Positions 46,702 to 56,281 of a stretch of DNA of 64,000 nucleotides are shown here, piece after piece. The translations under genes were made by a program, and so were the position numbers. This DNA is from Auricularia sp. M13. Lineage: Eukaryota > Basidiomycota > Agaricomycetes > Auriculariales > Auriculariaceae. Positions within the stretch are counted from its first letter, which is position 1, and each line of letters opens with the position of its first letter. The stretch is from the NCBI GenBank assembly GCA_037042915.1, contig CM073194.1:682001-746000 (forward strand), written 5' to 3'. The notes beneath the pieces are model-generated. The model saw only the letters and a list, made by a program, of their open reading frames with translations. It was not told where the DNA came from and ran no database searches.

Positions 46702-49700
46702 ATGCCGCCTTCTCCTGTTCACCTTCGCACTCTGCGAGGCATGGACGTAGCTCTCGACGGCGCAGACCTCTCCTCAGACTCCGGCTTCGACTCCACAGAC
46801 AACGGTGAGGAAGAGCTCTGGTTCAGCGACAACGAGCTGGACCATCACGATGGCGAGTCACTGTCCGCGATATCGTGGCCCACAACACCAACGGCGGCAC
46901 ATACTGGGCCAGTTACTAGTGCAGAGGAAGCCAGCATGCCAGCCACACCTGCACAACCCCGTACCGTCGACAATCTGTCTTCCCCGCCCGCACCAGGTCG
47001 TCCAAGAGCGTCAGCCTTGCCGCCTTCCTCGCCGCCAGCGAGAGATATCATGGACATCCCAACTAGCGATATAACCGAGACGAAGTTCTCCTCTCCCGTC
47101 CGAGGAACGCGCGACCAGCGTACTGCCATCAACCGCGGCAAGGGTCTAAAGAAGCGTCGTGTGACGATGGAGCACAAAGCAAAGACCAGTGCTGCCGCAC
47201 AGGCTGCATTTGCGCAGCGGCTGGAGGATCGCCGCGCAGAAGAGAAGGAATATCGGCAGGAAATATGCTGGCGGGCGCTGGCGCTGTTGACGGAGAACGG
47301 GATCGGTCTGGGCGAGTTCCTGCTATTTGTGCTGGATCCAGAGAACAAGGCGAACGACCTCGCACTTGTGCGATGGAAAGGGCTCTTGCAAAATCGCACC
47401 TTCGTGGAGCAGATCTTGTCCTTCTGGTCGACCAACTCCAGCACACCTCCAGTTGTTCGACGCCGTGTTTCGAAGTGGATGGTCGACTATGTCGCCTCAC
47501 TTGCTGGACGTGAGGCGCGGCTCATCACCAAGCGCGGATGGCTCCGCACGAGCCCACAGGACATGACCACCGAGGCTATCCTCACCTTCAGCTTGGATGC
47601 TATCTGCCAGAAGTTGGACGCAAACGCACCGGCCGCGATGGGCGTCATGCGTCAGTTTGCGACGTCGTCGAAGCAAATCACGAACGGTTCCAGCAAATTA
47701 ATGCTGCGCAAGGATACAGTGAGATAGTTCGGGTGTTGGGAATGCATATGACTCACTTAATATACAGGTACTTGCTCAGGCGGCTTCGACGCTCCTTCGA
47801 GAGCACAGTCGCGGCAATAATCTAGTAGCGAATCAAGTCGGGCTCTACCTCTACGTCAGTGGTGCACAGCGGCAGACCATCAGTGTAATATCGCACCTTG
47901 GTCCAAGTTGCAGTTACAAAACTCTGGTCGGTGAAGGAAAGTCGAGCACGAAGCGGCTGGAGGCACCACCGTTGCCAAGCACTCAGGCCAGTTCATTACC
48001 AATCGACCAGCCCGTTGTCGCGCAGCCGCCCAGCCCTCTCCCGCGGGGAATACTCCCCGTCCTTTCGCAGACATGCATGGAAGAGGCGCGGCGAGTAGCT
48101 GAGGAAGATAGTGTGACGACCTACGACAATCTCAACCTCGTATTCAAGGCAGCAGAACAGATCATGGGTCGAAAGGGTGCGACAACTCACAGACGGCTTC
48201 CAAACGCTGACAGAATGTAGATTCCCAGGAGAATGGGACATGTTGCACTGTGACTCCTTTTCACGGCAATGTCGGCAACGCACTGGACTTCGACGCCGCC
48301 GAAGCGCAGTTCCATGCTGCGGGACCCCTGCGGCCTATGGATATCGTCCTGAAGCCGGCTGACCGCAAGCTGTGGCGCGAGCTGAATACGGAGAGCATCT
48401 TGTGGATCATCGTCAGATACGGGAAGGGGTTATTCGAGAAATTCAGCACACACCTCGAGTCCTGGGCTCCTCACGATCCGCAGGAAATCGCCGTCCACCG
48501 CACGCCGATACACCCAATTCAGACGATGCATATTGATGAGTCGTCCATCAAAGGAAACGTCGAGGTCATCGATGCCATTCACAAGCAGCTGAACGTGGAC
48601 ACCGAGTCTGCGAAGTTCATGAAGCGGGTGCGGCTCTTCTTCGGCGACCAGCTCACACTGGCTCGCATTCGCGCTGTCACTGCGGCGCGCACGGGACATG
48701 AGCCTCTGGCGCAAGGTTGGCGGTGGGCAAAGCCAGTGCAAGGCCTGTTCCATGTTGAGATGACCGCGACACACAACACGCTTGTAACTCACTGGGGAAA
48801 GCCCAACGCGGGCGCGCGCAATCCGGGGTCGCTCTGGTTCCACAACACCGTCCTTGACAGGAAGCCCATCGTCGTGACGTCTTTGCCGCCCTTTCGAGCC
48901 TGCAGGGACATCATTAATGTTTCGCTGTACGCTCGTGTGCTTGCGTGCCTCTTACTCGTCACCGGACAACCCGACCTCGAGTCTTGCGCAAAATCTGTTA
49001 CGTGGACTCAGCTCAAGAACGCCGCAGAGAAGATCTACGATACGTACGCTTCGACAGCCGTTGTATACGACATGCGTCAAGCGCGGGCCGCCGATCCAAA
49101 TGGCGCGACAGGCGATGTCGTCTACGAGAATGGCCTTCTGTTCCTGCGCGACGCACTCGCCCTTCGTACTTTCAGCCGCCTGGTCAAAGCTGGCCGCTCT
49201 GGGCACCTCGTCCTTACCATAAAAGTCTTGCTGCTCAGCTTCAAGGGCGGCGGGCACCCCAAGTACGCTTTGGAGATGCTGCATCTCCTCCATAACATCT
49301 TGCATGTCTGGCCGAAGCCGCTCAGGTGCGTTGCATCGCAGCACGTGCAGAATGGACTTACCGAATACGGCCCAGGAACCTCGTCTTGAACAACTGGCTG
49401 GTTAACCCCACTGGCACCAAGGATGGATTCGTGTCGCTGGACCTGATGCAAGAACACCTAAACTTCTGGATCAAGGTCAGTATTACGCGACTGCAGCGGA
49501 ATAATTGCTGACTAGAGCAGCGCGTTTACCACGCACATGGAAGCAATGCATCATGGGAATGGTTGGCCATGATTGTTAGGAAAGCGGAAAAGAACGGATG
49601 GCCATTACCGAGACCAGACGGACATACAGGTAAGGAGCGAGGATTACCGGGACTGATTACTACGGAAATAGGCTTTTCTACTAACACTCCCCCTCAGGCC

Positions 49701-52700
49701 GGCAATCCGAGCACAGCTGCAAAGCGAGACGTCTTGACGGGATCGAGTGCCTTGGTGAAGATATCAGCAACGTTGCTGTGTGTATCAATCCAATGAACAG
49801 AGATAATTCCATGTGCGACGGCGTGTCGAACATGGTGATACGGGAGCGCGATGTGTTTCGTGCGATCGTGGAACTTGTTCGACTTCGCCATCGAGATCGC
49901 GGACTGATTGTCGACCAGCATTGTCGTCGGGAGGTCCATCGGCTCGAGCAGCTCGCTGATCAGTGAGCGTATCCAAATGACCTCGCGAGTCGCGAGCGAG
50001 AGAGCAATATACTCAGCTTCTGCCGAGGAGAGCGCAATAACGCTCTGCTTCTTCGCTCGCCAGGAGATAGCTCCGCCGAAGAGCGTGAACGCATACCCAG
50101 ACATGGAATACCAGTCGAGGGACTCCGTGCCATAGCTCGCATCGCTGTATCCGCAAAGACCGTCGTCAGTGCCGCCGAGAGTGAGTGTGTAGTGGCGTGT
50201 GCCAGCGAGGTAGCGGACAACGTGTTTGAGCGCCTCCCAGTGCGCGCGTCCGGGATTGGCCTGGAATTGCGAAAGGAGGCTAGCCGCGAATTGGATATCG
50301 CTGCGGTAGCTGTTGGCGATCCAAAGAACCTGTCCCAGCACCTCGCGGAACGGAACTCGGGCCATATCAGCCTTGTCGGCGTCGGTTGTCGGGCACTGGT
50401 GACGACCGAGACGGATCCCAGGGTTCAGTGCGGAATCAGCGGGTCGAGCGTCCTCCAGACCGCAGAGCTGGATAACATCCGCAATGTAGCTCGGCTGTGA
50501 GAGCGAGATGGTGCGCGCAGCACGGTCGCGAGTGATGGTGGTACCCAGGAAGTGCGAGATGTCCCCGAGGATCTTCATCGGGAACTGCGCATTCAGATCC
50601 TTCTCGAGCGCTAGGAGCAGCTCGAGGTTGTTGCCGACCAGCATGGGATCATCCACATGCAGGCCGAGGTACGTGCGCTCGGCATCCGAGACACGGTAGA
50701 AGACCGCATGGTCTGCAGCGCTGCGCTGGAAACCAATGCTGTAGAGGTACGTACTCAGCGTCTTGTACCAGATAAAGCCGGCGTCCTTGAGACCATAGAG
50801 CGCTTTTTCGAGACGGATGATGTGCGAGTGGCGTGGCATGTCGTCCGAGTCGAAGCCTTGCGGCTGTTCCGCATAAACGGGGTTCTCAAGTACGCCATTG
50901 AGATAAGCACCACGGAAGTCGGCTTGCCGAACTTCCCAGTCGAAGTGCGCTGCCATGGAAAGCAGTATGTTGCGCGACGTGGTCTTGAGGACGGGTGCAT
51001 ACGTCTCTCCGTATCCACCCACTCGCTCCTGGACATCACCGCGCGCGACGATGCGTGCCTTGCGCTGGATGACATTCCCGGAGCTGTCGGTCTTGTTGTC
51101 GAATACCCATTTGAGCGGGATAATAGGCGCGTCGCCTGCAGCCTCGCGGGGTACAACGACGTAGGTTTTGTGATTGAGCAAAGACTCGATCTCTTCTTCC
51201 ATCGCGCTCTTCCATTCGGGCCATATAGCACTGCGTTCGGCCTGGAATACTGTGCGCGGAATAAGTGTAGACGGGAGGACAGCGAGCGCAAACCCTGCTT
51301 GCCCCTCTGTTGTCTCCAACGGGACCTGCAGACCCGGCGTGAACTTCGGGTCGCGGTTCTTGTACTGTGATGTCGTCCCAGCGCCAGACTGGATGGCGCG
51401 TACGTATGCGCTCGGCTTGCGCACGCGGGCGGGACGTCCAGATTTCGCGTCCACATCGGGGTCGGTCGGCGCGATGTCCGCAGCGGTGAACTTCTGCGAG
51501 TCGTCCGCAGTCGTTCCGGACACCTTCTCCCCCTCGACGCGGCGGGCATCGTGCTGTACAGTAGTTGGCGGTGTATCTTCCGCCCGCGGCAGAGCTATGG
51601 GCTCCGCGTTCTCCCCCTCTTCCTGGGGAAACTGGGTACCATCGCTGAAGCGCACGTTGCGCTCAACGGTAACGGTACGGGTTGACGGCCAATAAATCTT
51701 GTGGCCGTCCTCGGTCTCGACGCTAGGGCCGATCCAAATCGCCTCTTCGCCTCGAGGCTCGAGCTTGGTGCCGTTCATTACACGAACAAACACCTTGCAC
51801 CCAAACTGGCGGGCACGGCGGAGGTCGGGCTTGTTGCCCGTTGCAACCTCAATCGGTGACTTGGGCGTCGTCTTCTTCGTCGGCGTCCGGTTGCGAAGCC
51901 AGAACGCATATAGCACGGCCTGTCCCCAGAACGATTCCGGCAGTCCAGAGTCGTCCAGCATGGCGCGCGTCAGCCCGAGGATCGTCCCATTCAGGCGTTC
52001 AGCTGCACCATTATGTTGCGGGGTATCGTGCGCAGTCAACGACCTGCGCGTGCCGCTCTTCGAGAGATGCTCGTCGAAGATCTCGTTGACGAACTCGCCG
52101 CCGCGGTCTGTGTGAAGTTCCTTCACCACCGCGTCGTACTGTGTCTTGATATCAGCCTCGACATGCTGATAATTGGCGAACGTCTCGTCCGCCTTCTTCG
52201 TGCGCTGGAGCCCGACCCATGCCAGGTCGGTGTGACTGTCCAGCCAAAGCGAGTAGTAGCGGTACCCGCCGCGCGCCTCCGTCGGCGCAGGACCCCATAT
52301 GTCCGCAGAAATGCGGTCACCCAGTGCGCGACCATGTGGTTCGAGCCGCTCCTTCGCGATGGGCTTGTTGCGCATCTTTGCGCGCACGCAATGCTCGCAC
52401 TCCGAGATGGGCGTCGTTAGATCGACCTCGAAGTTGAGCGCGCTGTTATTCTTCACGATGGCCTCCACCGTCGCGTGCGACAAGTGTCCGAGGCGTACAT
52501 GCGCTTCCATGCGCGTAATCGGCTTGTGCGCGGCTGCCGCTGCACTAGCACTCGCCCCACGACCGGGCTTCCTCCAGGTCATGATGGGGTAGACGTCTTG
52601 CTGCTGCTTGACACGCAGGATGGGACGTTCTTGCGGGTCACGAGAGTCGTAAAGCACTCCGTAACCGTCTTCGCGATTGGTGAATACGAGTCCTTGGCGG

Positions 52701-54863
52701 CGGAGCAGTCCAATCGATATGAGCGGCGTTGTGCAGCTCGGAAGATAGTAGACATTTCGCAGGACGAAGGACTTGACCTCGTCGCCCTGGTGGCACGAGA
52801 ATTCGACTGTGCCTTTCTGCGTCGCGATCTCGATACCCGACGCCGTCGTAATCTCGTACGGTGTGCACGGACCAATGTCGGTGAAGTTGTCGAGGTTGCC
52901 ATCGTAGTGACGCGATGCTCCGGTGTCCAGGAGCCGTGTGATGAGCTGGCGGCCGTTCGAGACAAGAGCGTGTCCCACGGCGCCGTGCGCGAGAAAACTG
53001 AACGACTCTTCTTCGCCGTTCGGACTGTCGCGCTTCTCTGTGGTTTCAGCGACGCGCGCAGAGCCCTTGCCCTTCGCGCTCGCGCCTGGCTTCGACGATT
53101 TGCCCTCGCCGTCGCCCTTTCGCGCGCGGTAGCCGTACTCGTGGCCGGGGGGACCCTGGCCTTCGGCGCCACCGCCGGGAGCCCAGCAGTCCTTCGCAGC
53201 GTGCTTGGGACTGTTGCAGACGCTGCACTTCGCGCCGTTTCCACCGCTCGAGCCGCTCCTCGGCGCCGTCGCCGGGGGTTGAGTCTTGCGGTACTTCGCC
53301 GCCATGGCGCGCGCTTCCTCGCGCTCGCGGCGGGCCTGCGACTGGTCGAGGCGAATAGCCTCTCGCAGCGCGGTGTGCACCGTGTCGAAGTCGAGCTTGC
53401 CGCCCGAGGCCGTAATCGCGGTGTGAATGACGGGCCGATACTGCTTCGGCATGGCCTTGATGAGGAACGCGGCGTATATCGCGTCCGTAAGGTCGCCGCC
53501 GGCCTCAATATACTCGTTGCGCTTCTCCACGAGCGCCTGGATGACGGCGAGCGGATCCTCGTCCTCGTCACCCGTACAGCGGATCTCCATAAGCTGAATG
53601 AGCAGGTCCGCGAGCACCAAGATACTCTGGTTGGCGAATTTCGCCGTAAGCTGTCGCCAGAGCTCATAAACAGGCCGGACACCGATAAGCTGTTGGTGTA
53701 AGTCGGCCGGGATGGACTGATTTATCGACGAGATGAGCTGCGCCTCGATGCGCAGGTATTCGTCCATTTTCGTTTCGTACGCGTCGAGCGCGGCTTCGTA
53801 CGCGGCCAGCGCGGTCTGCTCGGTCTCTGTAGGACTTTTCGGGTTCTTGACAGTTGGCATGATGGGCTCAACGGGCGTTTTCACGCGTCCAGTGAGGTGT
53901 TTACGCGCGCCCGGCAGTGCCAACAGAAACTGCTCCATACGGTCCTTGTACGCGACCCAGTTGATGCCGCCTGCCTGTAGCTTCGGCAGGGAATGTGCGC
54001 CATAACGCGTACCCGCGGAGAGGTCTGTCGCCATACCGGCGGGGCTCAGGAACCTGTTAGGAAAGCGGAAAAGAACGGATGGCCATTACCGAGACCAGAC
54101 GGACATACAGGTAAGGAGCGAGGATTACCGGGACTGATTACTACGGAAATAGGCTTTTCTACTAACAATGATTTCGCCCTGTATCGACCTTCTACGAAAG
54201 CTGGCGAACCACATGCACACGACGCTCGGCGCATACCAGGGCAAGAAGCACTGCCCAGCCGATTTATCGCGCGACATCGACGTGCTCATGGCGAGCTTAG
54301 CAGAGCACAAGGTCTACATAAAGCAGCCCAGCCGCCGTACGGACTCGGACGATGCGCCTGCGGTCGACGTTATGAGTCACGGGCTGGAAGCTCTGACAAA
54401 TGGCCCCAAAAACCCACTGAGCGAGTTCAACAGATCCTTTGCAGCGCTGCAACGCCGCAGCAAGGTTAAGCCGCTGCTGCCATTTGTTGTTGCCGTACAA
54501 GAGGAGGCGCAGGACGCGGCGGGTTCCACTGGTCGCGCCTCACAGGCAGACGGCGGTACGGCGGACCGCGCGAGCTCGGACGACGATGGAGAACGCGCAG
54601 CGTGCGGTCAAGGAGCAGTGGATGCGTCAGCACAAGATGCGGGCGCAGACGCGGGCGCAGAAGGCGAGGTCGGCGGAGCGGATGGTGACGAAGAAGGCAG
54701 TGAGCCCGAAGACAATCCGGGCGAGCATCCCGACGACAACGACGAGCATCCAGACCTCCTGTTCACATACGACGATGAAGGCGATGTTGACCTCGACCCG
54801 GACAACGTGTACCAGTCAGAGAGCGATAGCGGAGACGATTTAGACGGGGAGGAAGCTGATTGA
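46702..54863 (+). CDS. DUF6589 protein (interrupted by copia element)
   Basis: Large protein of a basidiomycete-expanded family. N-terminus: acidic Ser/Asp-rich region, Pro-rich linker, a basic patch (NRGKGLKKRRVTME) and a helical domain (ICWRALALLTENGIGLGEFL). Middle: SGAQRQTISVISHLG, YDNLNLVFKAAEQIMGRKG, then the DUF6589 core with HPIQTMHIDESSIKGNVEVI, LFFGDQLTLARIRAV, GWRWAKPVQGLFHVEMTATH, GARNPGSLWFHNTVLDRKPI and YENGLLFLRDALALRTFSRL. Next WPKPLR, NWLVNPTGTKDGF and GSNASWEWLAMI, where the copia element (49574-54167) sits. Family sequence resumes with SPCIDLLRKLANHMHTTLG and runs to an acidic tail ending DDLDGEEAD (stop 54863). Conserved acidic residues in DESS, GDQL and HVEM could form a nuclease-like site; I suggest a transposase, unproven. 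Confidence 0.82.
49569..49573 (+). repeat. Target duplication ATGAT, left (copia)
   Basis: 5-bp direct repeat next to the LTR start TGTTAG; exact copy at 54168-54172. Confidence 0.85.
49574..49686 (-). repeat. 3' LTR of copia element
   Basis: 113 bp, TGTTAG...CTAACA on the plus strand; identical to 54055-54167. Unusually short for a copia LTR. Confidence 0.9.
49694..54034 (-). CDS. Copia gag-pol polyprotein
   Basis: One frame of 1,446 residues in the copia domain order. Gag-like N-terminus (MATDLSAGTRYGAHSLPKL) with the UBN2-type middle, then a CCHC zinc knuckle (CSVCNSPKHAAKDC, near residue 270). An aspartic protease follows (LLDTGASRHYDG), then the integrase HHCC region (VRLGHLSH ... CEHCVRAKMRN) and DDE core (AWVGLQRTK, HTDRGGEFVNEIF, NGAAERLNGTI). 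Reverse transcriptase comes next (WVFDNKTDSSGNVIQRKARI, active site YLGLHVDDPMLVG), then RNase H (GYSDASYG, SSAEAEYIALS) ending DIFTKALDPVKTSRF. The order protease-integrase-RT-RNase H defines copia. The frame appears whole. The first ATG is about 20 bp inside the 5' LTR, so the leader is very short. Confidence 0.93.
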   Translation of the reverse strand: MATDLSAGTRYGAHSLPKLQAGGINWVAYKDRMEQFLLALPGARKHLTGRVKTPVEPIMPTVKNPKSPTETEQTALAAYEAALDAYETKMDEYLRIEAQLISSINQSIPADLHQQLIGVRPVYELWRQLTAKFANQSILVLADLLIQLMEIRCTGDEDEDPLAVIQALVEKRNEYIEAGGDLTDAIYAAFLIKAMPKQYRPVIHTAITASGGKLDFDTVHTALREAIRLDQSQARREREEARAMAAKYRKTQPPATAPRSGSSGGNGAKCSVCNSPKHAAKDCWAPGGGAEGQGPPGHEYGYRARKGDGEGKSSKPGASAKGKGSARVAETTEKRDSPNGEEESFSFLAHGAVGHALVSNGRQLITRLLDTGASRHYDGNLDNFTDIGPCTPYEITTASGIEIATQKGTVEFSCHQGDEVKSFVLRNVYYLPSCTTPLISIGLLRRQGLVFTNREDGYGVLYDSRDPQERPILRVKQQQDVYPIMTWRKPGRGASASAAAAAHKPITRMEAHVRLGHLSHATVEAIVKNNSALNFEVDLTTPISECEHCVRAKMRNKPIAKERLEPHGRALGDRISADIWGPAPTEARGGYRYYSLWLDSHTDLAWVGLQRTKKADETFANYQHVEADIKTQYDAVVKELHTDRGGEFVNEIFDEHLSKSGTRRSLTAHDTPQHNGAAERLNGTILGLTRAMLDDSGLPESFWGQAVLYAFWLRNRTPTKKTTPKSPIEVATGNKPDLRRARQFGCKVFVRVMNGTKLEPRGEEAIWIGPSVETEDGHKIYWPSTRTVTVERNVRFSDGTQFPQEEGENAEPIALPRAEDTPPTTVQHDARRVEGEKVSGTTADDSQKFTAADIAPTDPDVDAKSGRPARVRKPSAYVRAIQSGAGTTSQYKNRDPKFTPGLQVPLETTEGQAGFALAVLPSTLIPRTVFQAERSAIWPEWKSAMEEEIESLLNHKTYVVVPREAAGDAPIIPLKWVFDNKTDSSGNVIQRKARIVARGDVQERVGGYGETYAPVLKTTSRNILLSMAAHFDWEVRQADFRGAYLNGVLENPVYAEQPQGFDSDDMPRHSHIIRLEKALYGLKDAGFIWYKTLSTYLYSIGFQRSAADHAVFYRVSDAERTYLGLHVDDPMLVGNNLELLLALEKDLNAQFPMKILGDISHFLGTTITRDRAARTISLSQPSYIADVIQLCGLEDARPADSALNPGIRLGRHQCPTTDADKADMARVPFREVLGQVLWIANSYRSDIQFAASLLSQFQANPGRAHWEALKHVVRYLAGTRHYTLTLGGTDDGLCGYSDASYGTESLDWYSMSGYAFTLFGGAISWRAKKQSVIALSSAEAEYIALSLATREVIWIRSLISELLEPMDLPTTMLVDNQSAISMAKSNKFHDRTKHIALPYHHVRHAVAHGIISVHWIDTHSNVADIFTKALDPVKTSRFAAVLGLPA
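54055..54167 (-). repeat. 5' LTR of copia element
   Basis: 113 bp, identical to the other LTR; would carry the element's promoter. Confidence 0.9.
54168..54172 (+). repeat. Target duplication ATGAT, right (copia)
   Basis: Exact copy of 49569-49573. Confidence 0.85.
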
Positions 54864-55159
54864 CGCCGCTGTGACATGTACGATAGCCGCTGGTGCCAGA
54901 GATGCATTAAACACTGTGCAAAGCCAAGTTCATAGCTTGCATTCGATGCCACAAGAAAAAGACGGCCGTTATGAAAGTAGAAAGTCATGAATTCACTGCA
55001 TGAAGTGCAGGCAAAGTTGAACGGTGGATTCCGACTCCGGCGTCCGATGTGCACGACCGCCGACGCGTTTGTGGTTTGCACACTGCGACTGTACTCATTC
55101 CAACATTACTGGGAAATAATTAAATGACTCCAAAGTGCACTCCAAGTGGAACTGGGGGG
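54864..55159. other. 3' flank of DUF6589 gene
   Basis: About 300 bp between the DUF6589 stop and the right inverted repeat; presumably 3' UTR. No other feature seen. Confidence 0.45.
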
Positions 55160-55428
55160 TTCCCTATTTTCTGTGTATTTACATGGTGCTTCAAAATAAA
55201 TGTATCTCAAATGCCTTCAAACCGTTCAAAAGTCATTTTTGACTATGTACCTGGGGAGGTGAAAGTTGAGTGTGGAGGGGTCGACGCGTTGCGGCCAAGT
55301 CCAAAGTCACGCTCAGTATCTAAAAGTGTGACGCGCCATGTGACGGAACTGGCTCCCAGTCGCTTCGCCAAGGCTCAGCGCAGCGATTCAGACTCCGCCG
55401 GCGAACGCCGACTTAGGTTACGAGTCTA
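55160..55428 (-). repeat. Right terminal inverted repeat of helicase/DUF6589 element
   Basis: Inverted partner of 43009-43260, with the same order and spacing of conserved words. It also holds an imperfect hairpin (GTCGCTTCGCC at 55359-55369 against GGCGAACGCCGAC at 55400-55412) at the position of the left repeat's hairpin. Confidence 0.72.
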
Positions 55429-55433
55429 GTACC
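55426..55433 (+). repeat. Target duplication CTAGTACC, left (MITE 2)
   Basis: 8-bp direct repeat; exact copy at 55947-55954. It overlaps the last 3 bp of the big element and the first 5 bp of its target duplication. Confidence 0.85.
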
Positions 55434-55946
55434 CAGTGTTGGTTGTAAGCCTTATGACTTAACTTCACTTAAGGTTAATAACCCCTTAAATTTAAGGCTT
55501 ACATTCGGTCCTGGGGGATCATAAGCCTTATGGTTACAATGATCCAGGCAGTTAATGGCTGCTTGGAAGGATTCAGCCCTTGCTAAGCTTGATCTGAGCC
55601 CCTGTTGCAACTCTGAGACAATAATATTTCACTCTTAGTACCCCAACAGTCAGCTCAAAGTAGGGAAAACCTTGCTAAGAAACTCTCTCAGTGGCATCAC
55701 AGCAGATTTTTAATCATTGTATAGGACAGAGATTGGTCCCGGTAGCTGTCCTGACCAGCAACCCGAAGATCTGAGTCTGTTCAGAGCTGGTTCAGAACAA
55801 TAACATGATGTGGCCAATACTCAAAGATGATTTTGGACTAATTCTGATATTTAAGGCTTCAAGTTAAGCCTTATGTTAAGGTTAATAACCCCATTAAGGC
55901 TTACAATCACTCCCAAGGGTTATTAACCCCTTACAAACCAACACTG
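55434..55946. mobile_element. hAT-like MITE 2 at element border
   Basis: A 513-bp non-coding insert with ends CAGTGTTGGTTGTAAGCC (left) and, reverse-complemented, CAGTGTTGGTTTGTAAGG (right). Flanked by a perfect 8-bp duplication CTAGTACC. Internally it repeats the palindromic word GGTTAATAACCC and AAGGCTTAC several times near both ends. Size, ends and duplication fit a hAT-derived MITE. Confidence 0.88.
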
Positions 55947-55954
55947 CTAGTACC
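55947..55954 (+). repeat. Target duplication CTAGTACC, right (MITE 2)
   Basis: Exact copy of 55426-55433. Confidence 0.85.
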
Positions 55955-55958
55955 TGCT
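55950..55958 (+). repeat. Target duplication GTACCTGCT, right (helicase/DUF6589 element)
   Basis: Exact copy of 43000-43008. It survives intact on the far side of MITE 2, which duplicated its first five bases. Confidence 0.72.
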
Positions 55959-56281
55959 ATCGTCGCTGTCGCTGCTCTGCATCCGTGCATCTGCGCTATC
56001 ATGCAGACACTCTGCATGTTATCGCAAATGAATTGACTCAAAGGCGCCGCTGCGTTACCAATTTTTGCTCTGCGGGCAGGATGCTCGAGAGTCGAGAGTC
56101 CAGATTGATCGCGCTGGCGTCCTCGAGCAGCGGCGCGGGCGCCGTCATCAGCGCGCCGAGCGTTTCCTTCTGGAATTGTAGAGGTACTTTGATCCAGAGG
56201 AGACGCGTGTGGCCGCGGGATTGCAGCAGCGCAGTAAAGGTACATTGGAGGGACAAGGAAAGAATTAGAGGCAGGGATCTT
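55959..56281. other. Intergenic, right flank of element
   Basis: About 320 bp up to the 3' end of the TFIIA-gamma gene. I see no gene; it may be the TFIIA 3' UTR and spacer. Confidence 0.45.

Larger units (their letters stand above)
49574..54167 (-). mobile_element. Ty1/copia LTR retrotransposon, looks whole
   Basis: A 4.6-kb copia-family element in reverse orientation. Two LTRs of 113 bp (49574-49686 and 54055-54167) start TGTTAG and end CTAACA, and they are identical in my reading. A 5-bp duplication (ATGAT) flanks it. A purine tract (TGAGGGGGAG, 49687-49696) precedes the 3' LTR, as expected for plus-strand priming. The single long gag-pol frame is open. Identical LTRs and intact structure indicate a very recent insertion. 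It lies inside the DUF6589 gene. Confidence 0.93.
43009..55428. mobile_element. Helicase/DUF6589 TIR transposon-like element
   Basis: A 12.4-kb unit bounded by long imperfect inverted repeats (about 43009-43260 and 55160-55428). The outermost bases are TAGGCTCGT at left and TAGACTCGT at right. The best core, CGTGACTTTGGACTT, is at 43110-43124 and, inverted, at 55297-55311. A second block (AAATACAGAAAAATA, left; AAATACACAGAAAATA, right) lies 133-135 bp further in on both sides, so spacing is conserved. A 9-bp direct repeat flanks the unit. Inside are two divergent genes, a RecQ-like helicase and a DUF6589 protein. Three later insertions interrupt it; without them it would be about 7.3 kb. A 9-bp duplication with long inverted repeats recalls Mutator-like elements. 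That it is mobile, with DUF6589 as transposase, is inference. Confidence 0.72.

Noticed and set aside
52475-53701. Long frame antisense to the copia polyprotein
   Set aside because: Shadow of GC-rich coding sequence on the other strand.
43009-55428. Helitron as explanation for the helicase-bearing element
   Set aside because: No Rep domain or Pif1-type helicase is seen, and Helitrons lack inverted ends and target duplications, both of which are present here.
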